Of a DNA stretch of 64,000 bases, positions 1 through 12,337 are shown piece by piece. The position numbers and the translations under genes are program-made. The DNA is taken from NCBI GenBank assembly GCA_020809705.1, contig CP085834.1:2604001-2668000 (forward strand), written 5' to 3'. The notes under the pieces were generated by a model. That model was given only the letters and a program-made list of their open reading frames with translations. It searched no databases and was not told the origin of the DNA. The stretch is from Calonectria ilicicola (Eukaryota; Ascomycota; Sordariomycetes; Hypocreales; Nectriaceae). Positions within the stretch are counted from its first letter, which is position 1, and each line of letters starts with the position of its first letter.

Positions 1-234
1 TACCAGACTTTCACGGTGACCTGGATTAATGTTTCCATCGCGGGGCTATGGAGATTGAAGTGGGTAACTCCCACGCCTGTTAATGAACTATACGTAGTGG
101 TCAACTCGATTTGTTAGCCTGCAGCCTTACTATATAGTTCACTTTATTAAGAGCTCTAATACATACGACCATAGCTCTTAGAAAATACAAGATCCCGCCA
201 AGAAATTGGCTACCAAATGCTGACCTCCATTTAT
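1..234. other. Left-edge non-coding sequence of normal composition
   Basis: Mixed-composition DNA with no convincing coding region. It ends in a T-run where base composition collapses into an almost pure A/T tract. The 13 bases GACCTCCATTTAT at 222-234 recur at 7876-7888, just beyond the right end of the A+T block. Confidence 0.5.
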
Positions 235-1011
235 TTTTTTTTTTTTTCTTTTCTATATAAAAGTCTAGCTATTTAATAAGATTAAATTATTATATTAAAT
301 TAAATTTATAAATATAAAATTAAAATAAAATTTTTTTTTAAATATTATAATAATTTAAAAAAATATTTTTTAATATTTTAATAAAAAATTTTATTAAAAT
401 TTAATATTAAAAAATATTTTTTATTTTAATTTAAATTATTTAATTTAAATTATTTATTTTTTTATTTATTTTTTAAATTAAAAATAATTTTTATATATAT
501 AATTATTTATAAATATTATTAATATTTAATAATTAATTAAATAATATATATTTATAATTTTTAAAATAATAATAAATATATTAAATTTTATTTTTATTAA
601 AATAAAATTAATTAAATTTAATTTTTAAAAAGATTTTAAATAATTAAAATATTAAATTTATTTTAATAATAAATAATATAATTAATAATATTTAATTATA
701 AAATTTTTAAAAATAAATTTTATAAATTAATATTAAATAATAAAATTAATTAAATAAAAAATTTTATTAAATATTAAAAAAAAAATTTTTAAAAATTTAT
801 TTATAAATTAAATAATAATAATTCTTTAAATTATTAATAATATTAATTCCTTATAATCTTTAAATATAATAAAATATAACTATAATAACTATTAAATTAA
901 ATAAAAATAGTTAATATTATTAACTAAAGGTTAGATAGTAATAGATTAACAGAAGTTCAAGTAGCTTATAGGATAAAAGTTTTCATATACAGCTTATCAA
1001 GGTAGTAATAA
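235..1011. repeat. Extremely A+T-rich tract left of the Copia element
   Basis: Between about 240 and 900 there are almost no G or C bases; above about 900 some return, just before the left LTR. No frame is usable. The composition fits the end state of RIP on repeated DNA, but the original sequence is unrecognisable. It lies outside the Copia target duplication, so it is probably a separate, older insertion, or flank hit by mutation spreading from repeats. Which of the two cannot be decided from the sequence. Confidence 0.7.
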
Positions 1012-1016
1012 ACATC
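1012..1016. repeat. Target-site duplication, left copy (ACATC)
   Basis: The five bases immediately before the left LTR are ACATC. The same five bases follow the right LTR at 7829-7833. A 5-bp duplication is the usual size for Copia-type integrases. Confidence 0.85.
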
Positions 1017-1191
1017 TGTGGAGACTAGTTGTGGCTGGCCTCGATGGCCTCACGGCCTCAATGCGTTGTCGCAGCCCCACAGCCAATTGGGGCTGGACCT
1101 AGCTATAAAACACATAGTTGACTGCTCTTTATTTTATAGGAATTAAGGCTTTTTTAATCTCTTATTATAACCTAATAATTAAAGTATAATA
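1017..1191 (+). repeat. Left LTR of the Copia element (175 bp)
   Basis: It starts TGTGGAG and ends just before the presumed primer-binding site. Its outer part (1017 to about 1130) keeps normal G+C, while its inner part is converted to A/T relative to the right LTR. It contains a CCAAT sequence (1083-1087), a TATAAAA box (1104-1110) and an inverted repeat CAGCCCCA/TGGGGCTG (1072-1079 with 1088-1095). These are plausible promoter parts of the LTR. Confidence 0.88.
1104..1110 (+). promoter_or_regulatory. TATA box of the left LTR
   Basis: TATAAAA follows a CCAAT element by about 20 bp and is conserved in the right LTR despite heavy mutation elsewhere. This is the expected U3 promoter arrangement; the transcription start was not determined. 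Confidence 0.5.
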
Positions 1192-1203
1192 GTTATAAGC
1201 CTA
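1192..1203 (+). other. Presumed primer-binding site of the retrotransposon
   Basis: The bases right after the left LTR, beginning GTTATAAGCC, occupy the position where reverse transcription is primed. G-to-A mutation probably altered it, so I do not assign the priming tRNA. Confidence 0.4.
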
Positions 1204-4200
1204 GGTGGCTATATAAGCTAGTAACTTCTACTATTATATCTTATATTCAATTAAATAAACCAGATAATACTCCTTTTTACTATTTTCTAGTACTAGATAT
1301 AGTAGTTATTATTATTATATATTTAAAATAATTATTAATATTAATATTGTAAGTGCTTAAAGACTTCTAATTATTATTAAACTTTACTTATTAAAGTAAT
1401 AGATTAAATAGATCTTTGTATTAAGAGATTATATATAGAGCTTAGAGCTCTAGAAATATATTAATCTTAATAAAGAAAATATAGTAGATAATTTAAATAT
1501 TACTTTTAATTTAATATTTTTTAATAAAATAAAGAAAAAGATAAAGGATAAATAAAAGGAAAAAGGATAAATAAATATATTATAAGATATAGATATTATT
1601 ATAAGGCTAGGAATAGAGCTTAAAATAATTAATTTTAAGCTTATTATCTTTAAAAAGCAAGCTTAAAAGAAATTAACTTTATATATTTAGATTATTAAGA
1701 TTATTAAGAAAGCTTATTATTAAGAAATTATTAATAAGATTATTAAATAATATAAAGATTATACCACTTATAAGCTTATTAAAGCTCTTAAAGTAAAGTT
1801 TATATTAGAAGAAAATAATATAATTAATAAGGTAAGATTATATTATATAAACTATTTAAAAGATATTAATTATATAAATTAAGAATCTAAAGCTTAATAT
1901 ATAATTTAAAGTTTAATTTAAGCTTAAGGTAATATTTATAATATCTTTAAAATTAAAGAAATACTTATTATTTATAATTTTCTTTAAGTAATTAATACTT
2001 AGTTTACTCCTTTTTAGGTATAGAACCAATTAGACTAACTTATAAAAAAAAATTAAAAAATAAGTAATTAATTTACTTAAGAGCTATAAAAATATTTTTT
2101 AAGAGTTATCTTAAGTTAATTAAATTTTAAGTATATAAATATTTATATTATATTAGAAGATCTTTTAAAGATATAATAAATAGCCTCTTTTAAGAGCCTT
2201 AAATACTTATATAATAGAAAATTCTATAAATTTATAATAGTTAAATATATATATCTTTAATATATATTTATAGAAGACTTTAATTTTAAGTTTAATAAGA
2301 AGTTAATAGATAAGGATTATATTTATATATATATATGATTTTAGGAGTTTAAATAGAATAAGCTTTATAAGGAGATAATATAAAAAGATTAGATATTTAC
2401 TATAATAATTATAAAAAATAATAAATAAAATATTATTTTATTAATTATTATTATTATAGTTTTTAATTTAATATTGTTATATATAGTGTAAAAAGTTATA
2501 TTAGTATTTATAATATTGAAAATAGTTTTTCATCTACTTTATTAAAGTATATTAATTAATAATTATAATATTATTTATTTAGTTAATTTAAAGGAATAGC
2601 TTATAAAAGGATCTTTTATACTAGAAAAAGGAGGCTATATGGAGGTAAGCTTAAGCTAGTTTCTAATTATAGGAAAAGATAAATATATATTAAAGAATCT
2701 ATTTAAAGACTTAATTAATACTTATATAATTAATTTAAAGCTTAATAATATTATTATAATAAAAGGATTTTATATTAATATTATATTAGAAGCTTATTTA
2801 AAGAAGATTAAAGTCTAGTATTATAGCTTTAATTACTTTTTATATTTTAAAAGCTTAAAATAAAGTATCTTTTTAATTAAATATAAATATATATATAATA
2901 TAATAATTCTTTAATATAAGCTAATTTTTATTTACTTATTAAATTAACTAATACTTAATAATATAATTTTAATTAATAATATAAGCATTTAACTAATTAT
3001 TATTATATTAGAAAATAAAAGGTAAAGCTCTACTTATTAATTTAGACCTTTAAGGAACCCTCTAAAGCTAAAGGAGGATATTAAGGAGCTATAGTATAAA
3101 TAAGCAAGGTATCTTAAAGTTATAGCGTTAAAGGAGCTAGTAAGAAGAGATTGTAATATATAAATTAAAGGAATTATAAGAATAGATTATAAGATCTATA
3201 CTTAAATATATATAAAATAGGTTATATTATGTAAGTAGTTAGATTATTATTTACTAAAGCTATTTTAGTATATTTATTAGGACTTGTAAGATTATCTTAG
3301 AGGATATAATGGCTCCAATTAGCTTCTAATTATAAAAGATAAATATAATAGTATATTCTATATATAATCTATTATTAATAAATAAAAAATTATTATATTT
3401 AATAAGTTATTTTAATTTAAAAGTTAAATTAAGAGGCAATTTAGCCTTTTAATATATATTATTAAGTATAATAATAAGGTTACTACTATTACAATTAAAG
3501 ATCTAATTAAATACTAAAAATAGATATATAAATAAGATATAAATTTAAAGCTCTCTCTACTAGAGATTTATAAGCTAAATAGTACTATTAAATATATAAA
3601 TTAAGAAATAATAAATAAATCTAATATAATACTTAATAGAGTAAAGCTTTTAATAAAGCTATAGCTAAAAAGTATTAAAATAACTATATACTTACTTAAT
3701 ATATTACTTTTAAAGATAAAGAATTAGATATCCTTACTTAAGAAATTAAATATATAATTTAAATATTATACTCCTTTATTAATAAAAGAGCTTATAATTA
3801 ACTTAAAGCTTGATTAGAATAATATATATATATATAATTATTACACTTATCCTTTAATTAGAGATAGGGCATTAGGTTAATAAAAGAGAGATATAAAAGT
3901 TAACTTTAGAGGCTATATAGAGTATTTAATAGGATATATAGCTTATAATATATATTATATATAGATACTTTAACTTATAAAGATTATTATAATTTAAAAT
4001 ATATAATTTAATAAATATATTAATTATAAACTAAATAAGCTAAGCTTAACTAAATATACAATCATCTAATTTAAAAATTAAGCTCTTTAAATTAAAGAGA
4101 AAATTAATAATAAAATAATATATAAAGGATCTTTATAAAGATTAATATTTACAGATTTAAACTTAAGGGTAGAGATATCTATAAGCATAGAAATAACCAC

Positions 4201-5159
4201 TTAAAGTATAATAAAAAACACTAAGCATATACCTAATTAAATACTTATAAAACTTTAAATACTAAAATAAATTTTAGAACTAGAAAATATATATTTAAAA
4301 AGTATAATAGAAGTTTAATAGAGTATAGGTTAGGTATAATAAATAGAGATAAGTATAATAAATTAATTATTAATAAAATAGTCTATAAGCTTAAAGGTAT
4401 ATATACCTAAGATAATAAATAAGCAACTAGAATAGTTAGAGCAGGCAATAAACCAACCAATAAGTAAGATAGTAGAGGAAGTAGTAGTTATACTGCTATC
4501 TAAGTTATTAAAGCTTATAATTATTATTAATACTAATATATTATAAAGTTAAGAATAGAAGTTAGAACTTATATATAGAAGAGATAAAGGTTAAAGGTAA
4601 GGCTAACTAGTTATTTAAATGCTTATAAATATATAAATATACTATTACCAAGCTTAAAAAAGTAATATAAGGTAGAATTAAAGGACTTTAATATAATAAG
4701 ATTATAATAAGGATTTAATATTAAATTTTTTTATAATTAATTATTATAAGATAAATTATATAGATTTTAAAAGTATTTAAATTATATTTATAATACTTAT
4801 AAAAGTAATAAAGTAAAAGGAAATTACTTAGATTAATATAATACTAAACTGCCCTAAGCTATACCAAGATAACCTTCTTAAGTCTTTATAAAACTAGAAA
4901 GAGATAATAAAATACCTATTAAATAAGTTATTTATTTAAATAATATATTAGAAAATTAAAATCTTAATTAAAAAAAATATAAAAAAAATAAAATATATAA
5001 AAGTATAAACTAAATTACTATTATTTAAATAAATCTTTATTTACAAATTTAATTAAAATAGATATCTTAAATAATATAAAATAAGATTATATATTTAAAA
5101 TAATTTATAAAAAAGCTTTATAATTAAGAGTATATATACTATAATACTTATAATATAAT
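1204..5159 (+). pseudogene. Degraded gag/protease/integrase region of the Copia element
   Basis: This is about 4 kb of A+T-rich sequence between the primer-binding site and the recognisable reverse transcriptase. All six frames are interrupted every few codons. By element layout it should hold gag, protease and integrase, but I could not identify a specific motif (CCHC knuckle, DTG, HHCC, DDE) securely, so this assignment is positional only. Confidence 0.5.
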
Positions 5160-6430
5160 TATTCTATATAATTATTACTTTAACTACTCAATTTAATCTA
5201 AAAATTAAGTAACTTAATATTATTAATATTTTTATTAATATAATAAGAAATAAAGATAATATATTAATTATATATAAATTATTAGATAGATTTAAGTAAT
5301 TAAATAAATATATAAAGCTAGACCGAGCTTTATATAATCTTAAAGATTTGCCTTAGTTATAGTTTAATGAGTTTACTTTAACCCTTAAGAAGCTAGGAAT
5401 AGAAGCTAGCTTAGAAGAGCCTTATCTATTTTATATTAAAGTTTATAATATATTTATTATATTTTTTATAAATAATATTTTAATATTATATTATAGGAAT
5501 AATATATTTATAATGTTAGGAATAATAAAAGGTATTAAGAAAATATATAAGATCTTAAATAAAAATAATATATAATAGTTCTTAAGTATAAAAATAATTT
5601 AAGATTATATAAAGCATAAGATATATTTATTTTATAATTTATATATTAAGAAAATAGCTATAAAGTTTAAATTAGATATTATAAATACTTACCTTAGTAT
5701 ACTAATTCTAGCAATAAAGCTAGCTAAAAGGCAAGATTAAGCAATTACATAGGAAATAAAAATATATTAGGAAAAAATCGATTCCTTACTATATATAATA
5801 ATAATAATTAAATTAGATCTTACATTTATAATATTATTATTATCCCATTTTCTTATCAACCTAAGTCAAAAGCACCAAAATACTATTAACCAAACTATTT
5901 AATATCTCTTTATAATATAAGGCCTTATAATTTAATATAATTAAAGTAATAAATTATAAATTATAATAATTACTAATAATACCTCTTTTACTAATAACTT
6001 TAAAATATAAAGGTCTTTATAAGGCTATATAATAAGCCTATTTAATAGATTAGTTATATAGAAGGCCATCTGCTAAGCTACTATAATTACATTAATAATA
6101 AAGGTAGAAATACTTACTTTAAAATATACTATAAAGGAAATAATTAGCTTAAAGTACCTTTTTAATAAAATACACTTTAATCTAAAGATAAACTAAAACC
6201 TATAATATAATAACCTCTAAATTATATAACTTATTATTAAAAAAGATAACCAAATAATAATCTAGCTATAATATATTAATATTATAAATATATAATTATA
6301 TTAAAAGTATAAAAAGAGCTTCTTTAAGATAATTTATCTAGAAATAGAGCAAATGTCTATTAATAAGCTTATTAAAGTACTATTATAATAATATTTTAAG
6401 TAATTTTAAATATTATTAAATATAATAAAT
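5160..6430 (+). pseudogene. Copia reverse transcriptase-RNase H remnant
   Basis: One plus-strand frame running through about 5300-5660 still shows the Copia signature. A segment like LDRALYNLK (about 5320-5345) corresponds to the RALYGLK motif. It is followed by P-stop-L-stop-FNE where the family has a tryptophan before the FNE-like end. A block FFINNIL (about 5465-5485) sits at the catalytic FVDDIL position, with both catalytic aspartates changed to asparagine. Farther on, NTSFTNN (around 5970-5995) resembles the RNase H motif DASFADN. The stops fall where Trp or Gln codons are expected (TGG or CAG to TAG), which is what C:G to T:A mutation produces. The enzyme cannot be functional. Confidence 0.85.
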
Positions 6431-7653
6431 TTTAATTAAATAAAGTAAAAGTAATATATAAAGAAAAATAATTTATTAAATTAAATTTATTTTAATTTTT
6501 TTTAAATAATACTTAAAATTATTAAATTATATATTATATTATTTTTTAAATATATTTTAAATAATAATAATATTTATAAACTTATTAAATAAAATATAAA
6601 TATATAAATATTATTCCTCTAGATTATTAATAATATCCTAGGACTTTCCTTTACTTACTTTTTAAATAACTATCTTATTAATACCTTATTTAAAAAGCTT
6701 AAAACTCTTATTTAATATCTTTATAAGTAAATAAAAAGTATATTTTATATAAATTATTATTTATATAATTAATTAATATAAAGCTTTAAGTAAATTAAAT
6801 AATATTTATTTATTTAATATTTTTTATTATTTAAAATAATAATAAAATAATATATTAAAAGTATAAGTACTTAATAATTATTTATAAATTAATAATAAAG
6901 TATAAAATTAATTAATATAAGTATATTAAAAATAATATTAATAATTACTTATTTTATAAATAATATAATATTTAAAATATTTTTTTATTATATAATAATT
7001 CTTAAATTAGCCCTTTTTAATAATAATAAAATATAGGTAATTCTTATAGAATAGATTGAATAATACTTCTAAAGTATTAGGAGCTAAAGGTTAAGTATAA
7101 GAAAAAGAGTTTAAAGTATAAGAATTAAAAGTTTTAGGCTTAGTGATTTAGATATATTATAAAATATAAATTAATTATATAAAATATAGAAAGTAAGTAT
7201 AAAAATATTTATAAGTATATATTTAAAAGTAAATAATAAAAGAATTTATATTAATTTAAAATTAGATCTTTTAATAGTAATATATTAAAAATAAGTAATA
7301 ATAGGCTAGAATATAATATTAATAAATATAAATAAAATTATTATATATATTTATAAATAAAAGAAAGAAATCTTAGATTATTATATTAAAGTTAAAGATA
7401 AATAAGAAAAAAAATAAAATTATAAATATAAAAAATTATAATATTTATAAATTTTAATTATATTAAATTATAAATATTATTTAAAATTAAATTTCTTATA
7501 TTTTAAAAAATATAATCTTATAATTACCTTTAAAATATTACTTTAAAAAATAATTTCAATTATTATATTCATTTATATAAAATTATAATAATAAAAGTAA
7601 AACTATTTATAACATTCAATAATTCACAATAATAAACTATAAAATAAAAGATA

Positions 7654-7828
7654 TATAAAGACTAGTTATAACTGGCCTTAATAGCCTCATAGCCTCAATG
7701 CATTGTCGCAGCCCTATAGCCAATTGGGGCTGGACCTAGCTATAAAACACATAGTTAACTGCTCTTTATTTCATAGGAATTAAGGCTCTTTCAATCTCTC
7801 GTTATGACCCAATGACCAAAGTGTGATA
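7654..7828 (+). repeat. Right LTR of the Copia element (175 bp)
   Basis: It aligns base for base with 1017-1191. Here the inner (left) part is mutated (TATAAAG for TGTGGAG, ATAACTGG for GTGGCTGG), while the outer (right) part keeps its C and G bases. The decay pattern is thus the mirror image of the left LTR. Confidence 0.88.
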
Positions 7829-7833
7829 ACATC
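7829..7833. repeat. Target-site duplication, right copy (ACATC)
   Basis: ACATC directly follows the right LTR and matches 1012-1016. It fixes the element boundary at 7828. Confidence 0.85.
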
Positions 7834-10349
7834 TCATAACACACCACTTTAATGCTAACTTTCCCCGGCGGGGAAGACCTCCATTTATGGAATACATGTT
7901 ACGGTGCCTAAAAAAGAAAGAAGATGGTGCAGCGTCGCCCAAAACAACAACGTATTCGAAAAATATGCTACTAGGCCCACCCCACCACTGCAATGAATTG
8001 TGACAGGGTTGGTTGTATTTAATATTTAATATTTAATTTGATCAGTGCTGCATGTGACCTACCATTTTTGGACCCGCGAGGGCTAATTCTAACACGAATA
8101 CTATTGCTTAATTGATTGATAGTCAAGATCTTGATGATTGTATAGATTGAGTCTGTACATCAACTGAGGTTTTGGTGAGTGTATGCTGCATAGTAAATTA
8201 TGTGTGCACCGACCTTGGGTGTCGCGCCCCACTAATAACCCTCAGCCAACCACAATGAGGATGCTCATTAGCCAAACGAGCATGCCAAATAAGAAGAATA
8301 CTACACATCGCACACATAATTTCAGTCCAACATATAGCCACTTATTATTTTACTAACCCATTCCGTCTAGTATTATAGGATGAACGTACGTCCAACGAAG
8401 TCCAACGAAGTAGAGGGAAATTCGATTTCGGGTCTATTTGCTTTCGAGTAAACTATCTCGTCGCATAATAGAATCTTCCCTACGTTTTTGAGACCAAGAA
8501 TGACATGCAGAGCCCAGGAAAACCAAACTGTTGTCACCATATGTTCTCTTCAGCCTCCTGCATTGATTGTCCCTCTCGAATCAAGCCAAAGGTTAATTTT
8601 ATCTGGGTAATCGCAGATTTTTGCAGATCTAACAACGTAGAATTTGTATGATGGAAATCGATTTCAAAATCGGTACAGCCGAGCTCATCGGAAATGGATT
8701 TTGACTGGTCTTGATCGGACCTGGAGGGTCGAGCTCGACAGCTGTGGGTACATGCCGCTGTAGGCTGGGATTAGAATTGGGTCACTGCGTGTCTGCACTG
8801 CGCTTGGGCTATTCTTTTTGTCCTTTATGAAGATAAAAAATGAAACTGGGGTACCGCTCCGAAAGCACCTTCACAGCTCAGCTGAGGCATTTACTGATAA
8901 CAATATGGCCACATGACCAATGTTATTCGCCATTTCAACGCCACTTCAAGCCACATCTTGATCGAAGGCTCATAATGACGTGGGTTCTGAACACGCCTTT
9001 AGTGCTTATCTGTCAAAGGGCTGAAATGGTTTATTTCCTGGTGCTAAAGGTTGTCCGCACAGACGTGGGTTAGTCTCATTGCAGGTGTAGCCTCAGCCAC
9101 ATATGCACTCTGAGCTCAGCTTGGAACAATTCAGACAGCGGCAATGATACAACCAACCCACTCATAAGTGAAATAACCCCTCGCTAATGTATTAAGTTGC
9201 CTTGTTGGGTGCTCATTGAGTTGGTTATGTTTCTAACATATCAAATTCTTTAACGACGCTAAAATTTGAGGAAATCTCCCATTTGAACCCTATTAGCTAT
9301 CGACCTTAACCTCAGCTTATAAACCAAATTTCAAACGGATAAGAAAGAACAGCCATATGAAAAAGCCCCCAAGCCATGCGCGGGCTACGCGTCACTTCGC
9401 ATACAGCCTCTTTTTCTGTCATCCAATCAATTCAAAATTAGACACACACACACACACACAGTCTAGGCTAGAGTTGGGAACAACTCCATATCGGTCCTAA
9501 TTCCGCTGTTGCACGAATCCATGATATTACCAGGATCAAGCATACGTAATATCGGAATCCATTGGCAATCCATGCATCTATGGCGCTTAACGTGTTATCC
9601 CTTTAGCTGCAGTAAGACTTCAGATGGAGTGATATAGCCAATCAAAGCATACAAAATCAATGGTACATTATTTCCCTATCTATGTATGGTGATGGATTTT
9701 CCAACAATTTCCCCCATCTACATCACGCTGCATCGCACCATTGGCGGCAATACTGTGACTGCCGCAGCCGCAGCCGTCAATATCCTTTGTTGGCTAGCGT
9801 GCTCATGGTGGCTCTCATCATCAAAAGAGATAAAAATATTATTATCATAGACATTGCTGGCCTGGCTGGAAGTCTTTTGGTAATTCATTCTGATTTACAA
9901 ATAAATCGTTTAATAAATTGAGTGTAGTTGGTTTTTTGTTGATGATGCCACTCCATATCACTTTTCTTTTACTAAGCTCATGTGGGCCACACAGGTAGTC
10001 TGGAGAGAGATTGTGAAGTAAGAGTCCTCAGATATCAGGACTGTGCTATTTATAGAACGAGACATACCAAACAAGCCACCAACTACCCAAAGGGCGTTAT
10101 GAGGGAATTCTTACTTCCCATTTACCCAACAAGGCGTTTTTCCCTTTGGTTACAAATAGCCTACGTTGTGTCATAATATCTCATCGACTTGCTCTACATC
10201 CTGAATGACATCCCACCCATATTTCCCGAAATCACTTTTTAGTCCATCTTATTTACCCCCTAGCCTAAATTCACGCAAACAGAAAACTCTATCACCACCT
10301 GTCTTATACAACACCAAGGATTCCCTGGCCTTGAGACAAAAGCCGAGAT
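7834..10349. other. Intergenic region, no supported gene
   Basis: Normal-composition DNA with only short, unconvincing frames. It contains a 10-bp tandem duplication TCCAACGAAG at 8391-8410 and an (AC)n microsatellite at 9442-9460. The last few hundred bases presumably hold the promoter of the kelch gene at 10350. I saw no RNA gene. Confidence 0.5.
9442..9460. repeat. (AC)n microsatellite
   Basis: An uninterrupted AC dinucleotide run of about nine and a half units. Confidence 0.9.
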
Positions 10350-12337
10350 ATGGAGTGCCGTCTACTATTCCCCAGCCTCTGGGCTGCCTTTGTTTTTTTG
10401 GCTTTATTTTCTCAAGGCACAATTCAAGACGAGGATCCATTTAAAAACTTTTGTCGTAGATGGGGTCACCAAGCAGCCGTCGTAGATGATAAAATTTATT
10501 ATGACGGTGGATTGGCCACTTATATGGGTGACACAACCAACCTAACAAACTATACTAGTATGTTGCATTCCTGTAGACCTGGTGCCACACACCGTGGAGT
10601 ATATAGTTGCTAATGTTCTGTCGTACCAGGTACTTTCTTGATATCCTACGACCTTTCTAGAGAAGAAAATGGCATGCCCTCACCGCTTACGACACTCAAC
10701 AAACCTTCTAATGTCCCTAGTGTCAATGGGGGCATTCTCTGGCCTGATACGGTTAATAAGCGCATATATCTTTATGGAGGTCAATTTTACAAGGAAACTC
10801 CATCTGAACTCCAGCTCTGGAACTATGACATTCTGCATGACAAATGGGAAAATACATCTATTGATGGGAATTATTCTCGATCTAGTTATGGTGCTGGTGT
10901 CTCGATCCAAAACACGGGCGTTGCTTACTATTACGGAGGATGGCAGAATAATAAAACAAATTCCGAATGGAAGAAGGATCCAGAAACAACGTCACAGTTT
11001 CTAAGGTATACAATGGACCAGGATCAATGGGACATTATAGCTAGCCCCGTTGGCAAAGGCCGCGCTGAAGGTGTCATGCTATATATCCCTGCTGGTAACA
11101 GGGGGATGCTTATATATTTTGGCGGAGTGCGTGGAGTCGATAACGGAGGTTGGGAGAGCCAGCCGATGAATGAGATTATGATTTATGATATTTCGACTGG
11201 AAGTTGGTTCTACCAAAACACAACCGGAGATACTCCTAGATCTCGACGCCGCTTTTGTGCTGGAGTTACATGGCCTGATGATTATTCGTCCTATAATATG
11301 TTTGTACCCTTTTTCCTTCCACTTAAATGTCTTGCTAATATTTATTTAGTTATATTTATGGTGGCCTGGGGGAAAAAGATGGTAGCGCTGGTTTTGATGA
11401 TGCCTATATTTTGACACTTCCTACTTTTACTTGGATTAGGGCCTGGAGCTACGAAAAGACACCAAATCCACACCATAGCCTAACCTGCAATGTTGTCAAC
11501 CAGGCCCAGATGCTAGTCAATGGTGGGTTTTTTACAATGAATAATAACTGCGATACCGAACCGCACGGCAACCACAATGCGCAACTAAATACTACCGGGG
11601 AAAGGTTTTGGCTTAGGTGGCTACCAGATGAAATAAATTATCAAATACCAGATAAAGTTATTTCTATCATTGGTGGTACTGTAAATGGCAGTGCAACCAA
11701 AACTTCACCAGTCGGTGGGTGGGAGTCTCCATACCTCGGAATTTATATGGCCAGCCAAGCATCTGCAACTCAAAGGAAGCCCACCCGAAATGTTGGAGGT
11801 TCCCGGGTAGATGCTGGTACTATTTCTGGTGCTGTAATTGGTGGTGCGATTGGTGTTGGCTTCATTCTTGCCGGCATGTGGTATTTCATCCGAAAACGAG
11901 GCGTGCGGGGCTCGCAAAATTCCCAACAGTGTCAACAACTGCCAATAAACGACAGTGAATTTAACAATTCCCCACAAATGACCTCTCATCCAGAATCCAT
12001 CAACATCGATTCGGTAAAGGCGACTCCAGTGGCATTTCAGTCCTTGCAGGGGGATCTTGAGCCTACGAAGTTGACCGAGCTATCCACTGGAGACCACGTC
12101 CTGGAATTGCCGTCAACTGAGCTCCCCGTTGAGGCCGATAGCGCAGGTTTACCACCCGGTGAGTTAGCGGGTAGTGGCAGCCCGGAATATATTCACGGAG
12201 CAACTAAAGCAATTACCCAAAACTTGCTTGTTGATACTACTGACGGAAATAAAAGCCAACCAACGAGTCACGCTTACTCTACGTTGGAGGTTTGTCATGA
12301 GTTAGACGCTAGCTTTGATACTAATACTCGAGGATAA
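10350..12337 (+). CDS. Kelch-repeat protein with signal peptide and one membrane anchor
   Basis: Three exons are inferred: 10350-10557, 10630-11299 and 11350-12337, joined by GT-AG introns of 72 and 50 nt. The result is 621 residues with frame kept throughout. Both joins restore sense: the second creates NIYIYGG, a kelch strand. The N-terminus is hydrophobic (signal peptide, about residues 1-25). The body carries kelch blades marked by repeated Tyr/Gly-Gly motifs (DKIYYDGG, RIYLYGG, AYYYGG, LIYFGG, YIYGG), enough for one beta-propeller. A glycine-rich transmembrane helix follows (GAVIGGAIGVGFILAGMWYF) with the basic stop-transfer RKRG, then an acidic, Ser/Pro-rich cytoplasmic tail of about 150 residues. 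Exposed propellers usually bind protein or glycan; the ligand is unknown. A role as a surface sensor is inference only. Confidence 0.85.

Larger units (their letters stand above)
1017..7828 (+). mobile_element. RIP-degraded Ty1/Copia LTR retrotransposon
   Basis: The element spans 6812 bp and is bounded by two 175-bp direct repeats (1017-1191 and 7654-7828). These repeats differ mainly by C/T and G/A changes and are flanked by the duplication ACATC. The interior is A+T-saturated and full of stop codons, but a reverse transcriptase and RNase H of Copia type can still be traced at about 5160-6430 on the plus strand. Copia order is gag, protease, integrase, reverse transcriptase, RNase H; a Copia RT so close to the 3' end with room upstream for integrase agrees. 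I could not place gag or integrase with confidence. Paired LTRs with a matching duplication show that it inserted as one unit and was mutated afterwards. It is dead. Confidence 0.9.

Noticed and set aside
1204..5159. Gag, protease and integrase genes of the Copia element
   Set aside because: They are expected by layout, but no motif is clear enough in the A/T-converted sequence to place them.
10249..10440. Minus-strand frame antisense to the kelch gene start
   Set aside because: It overlaps a well-supported spliced gene, has no domain and is the reverse of coding sequence.
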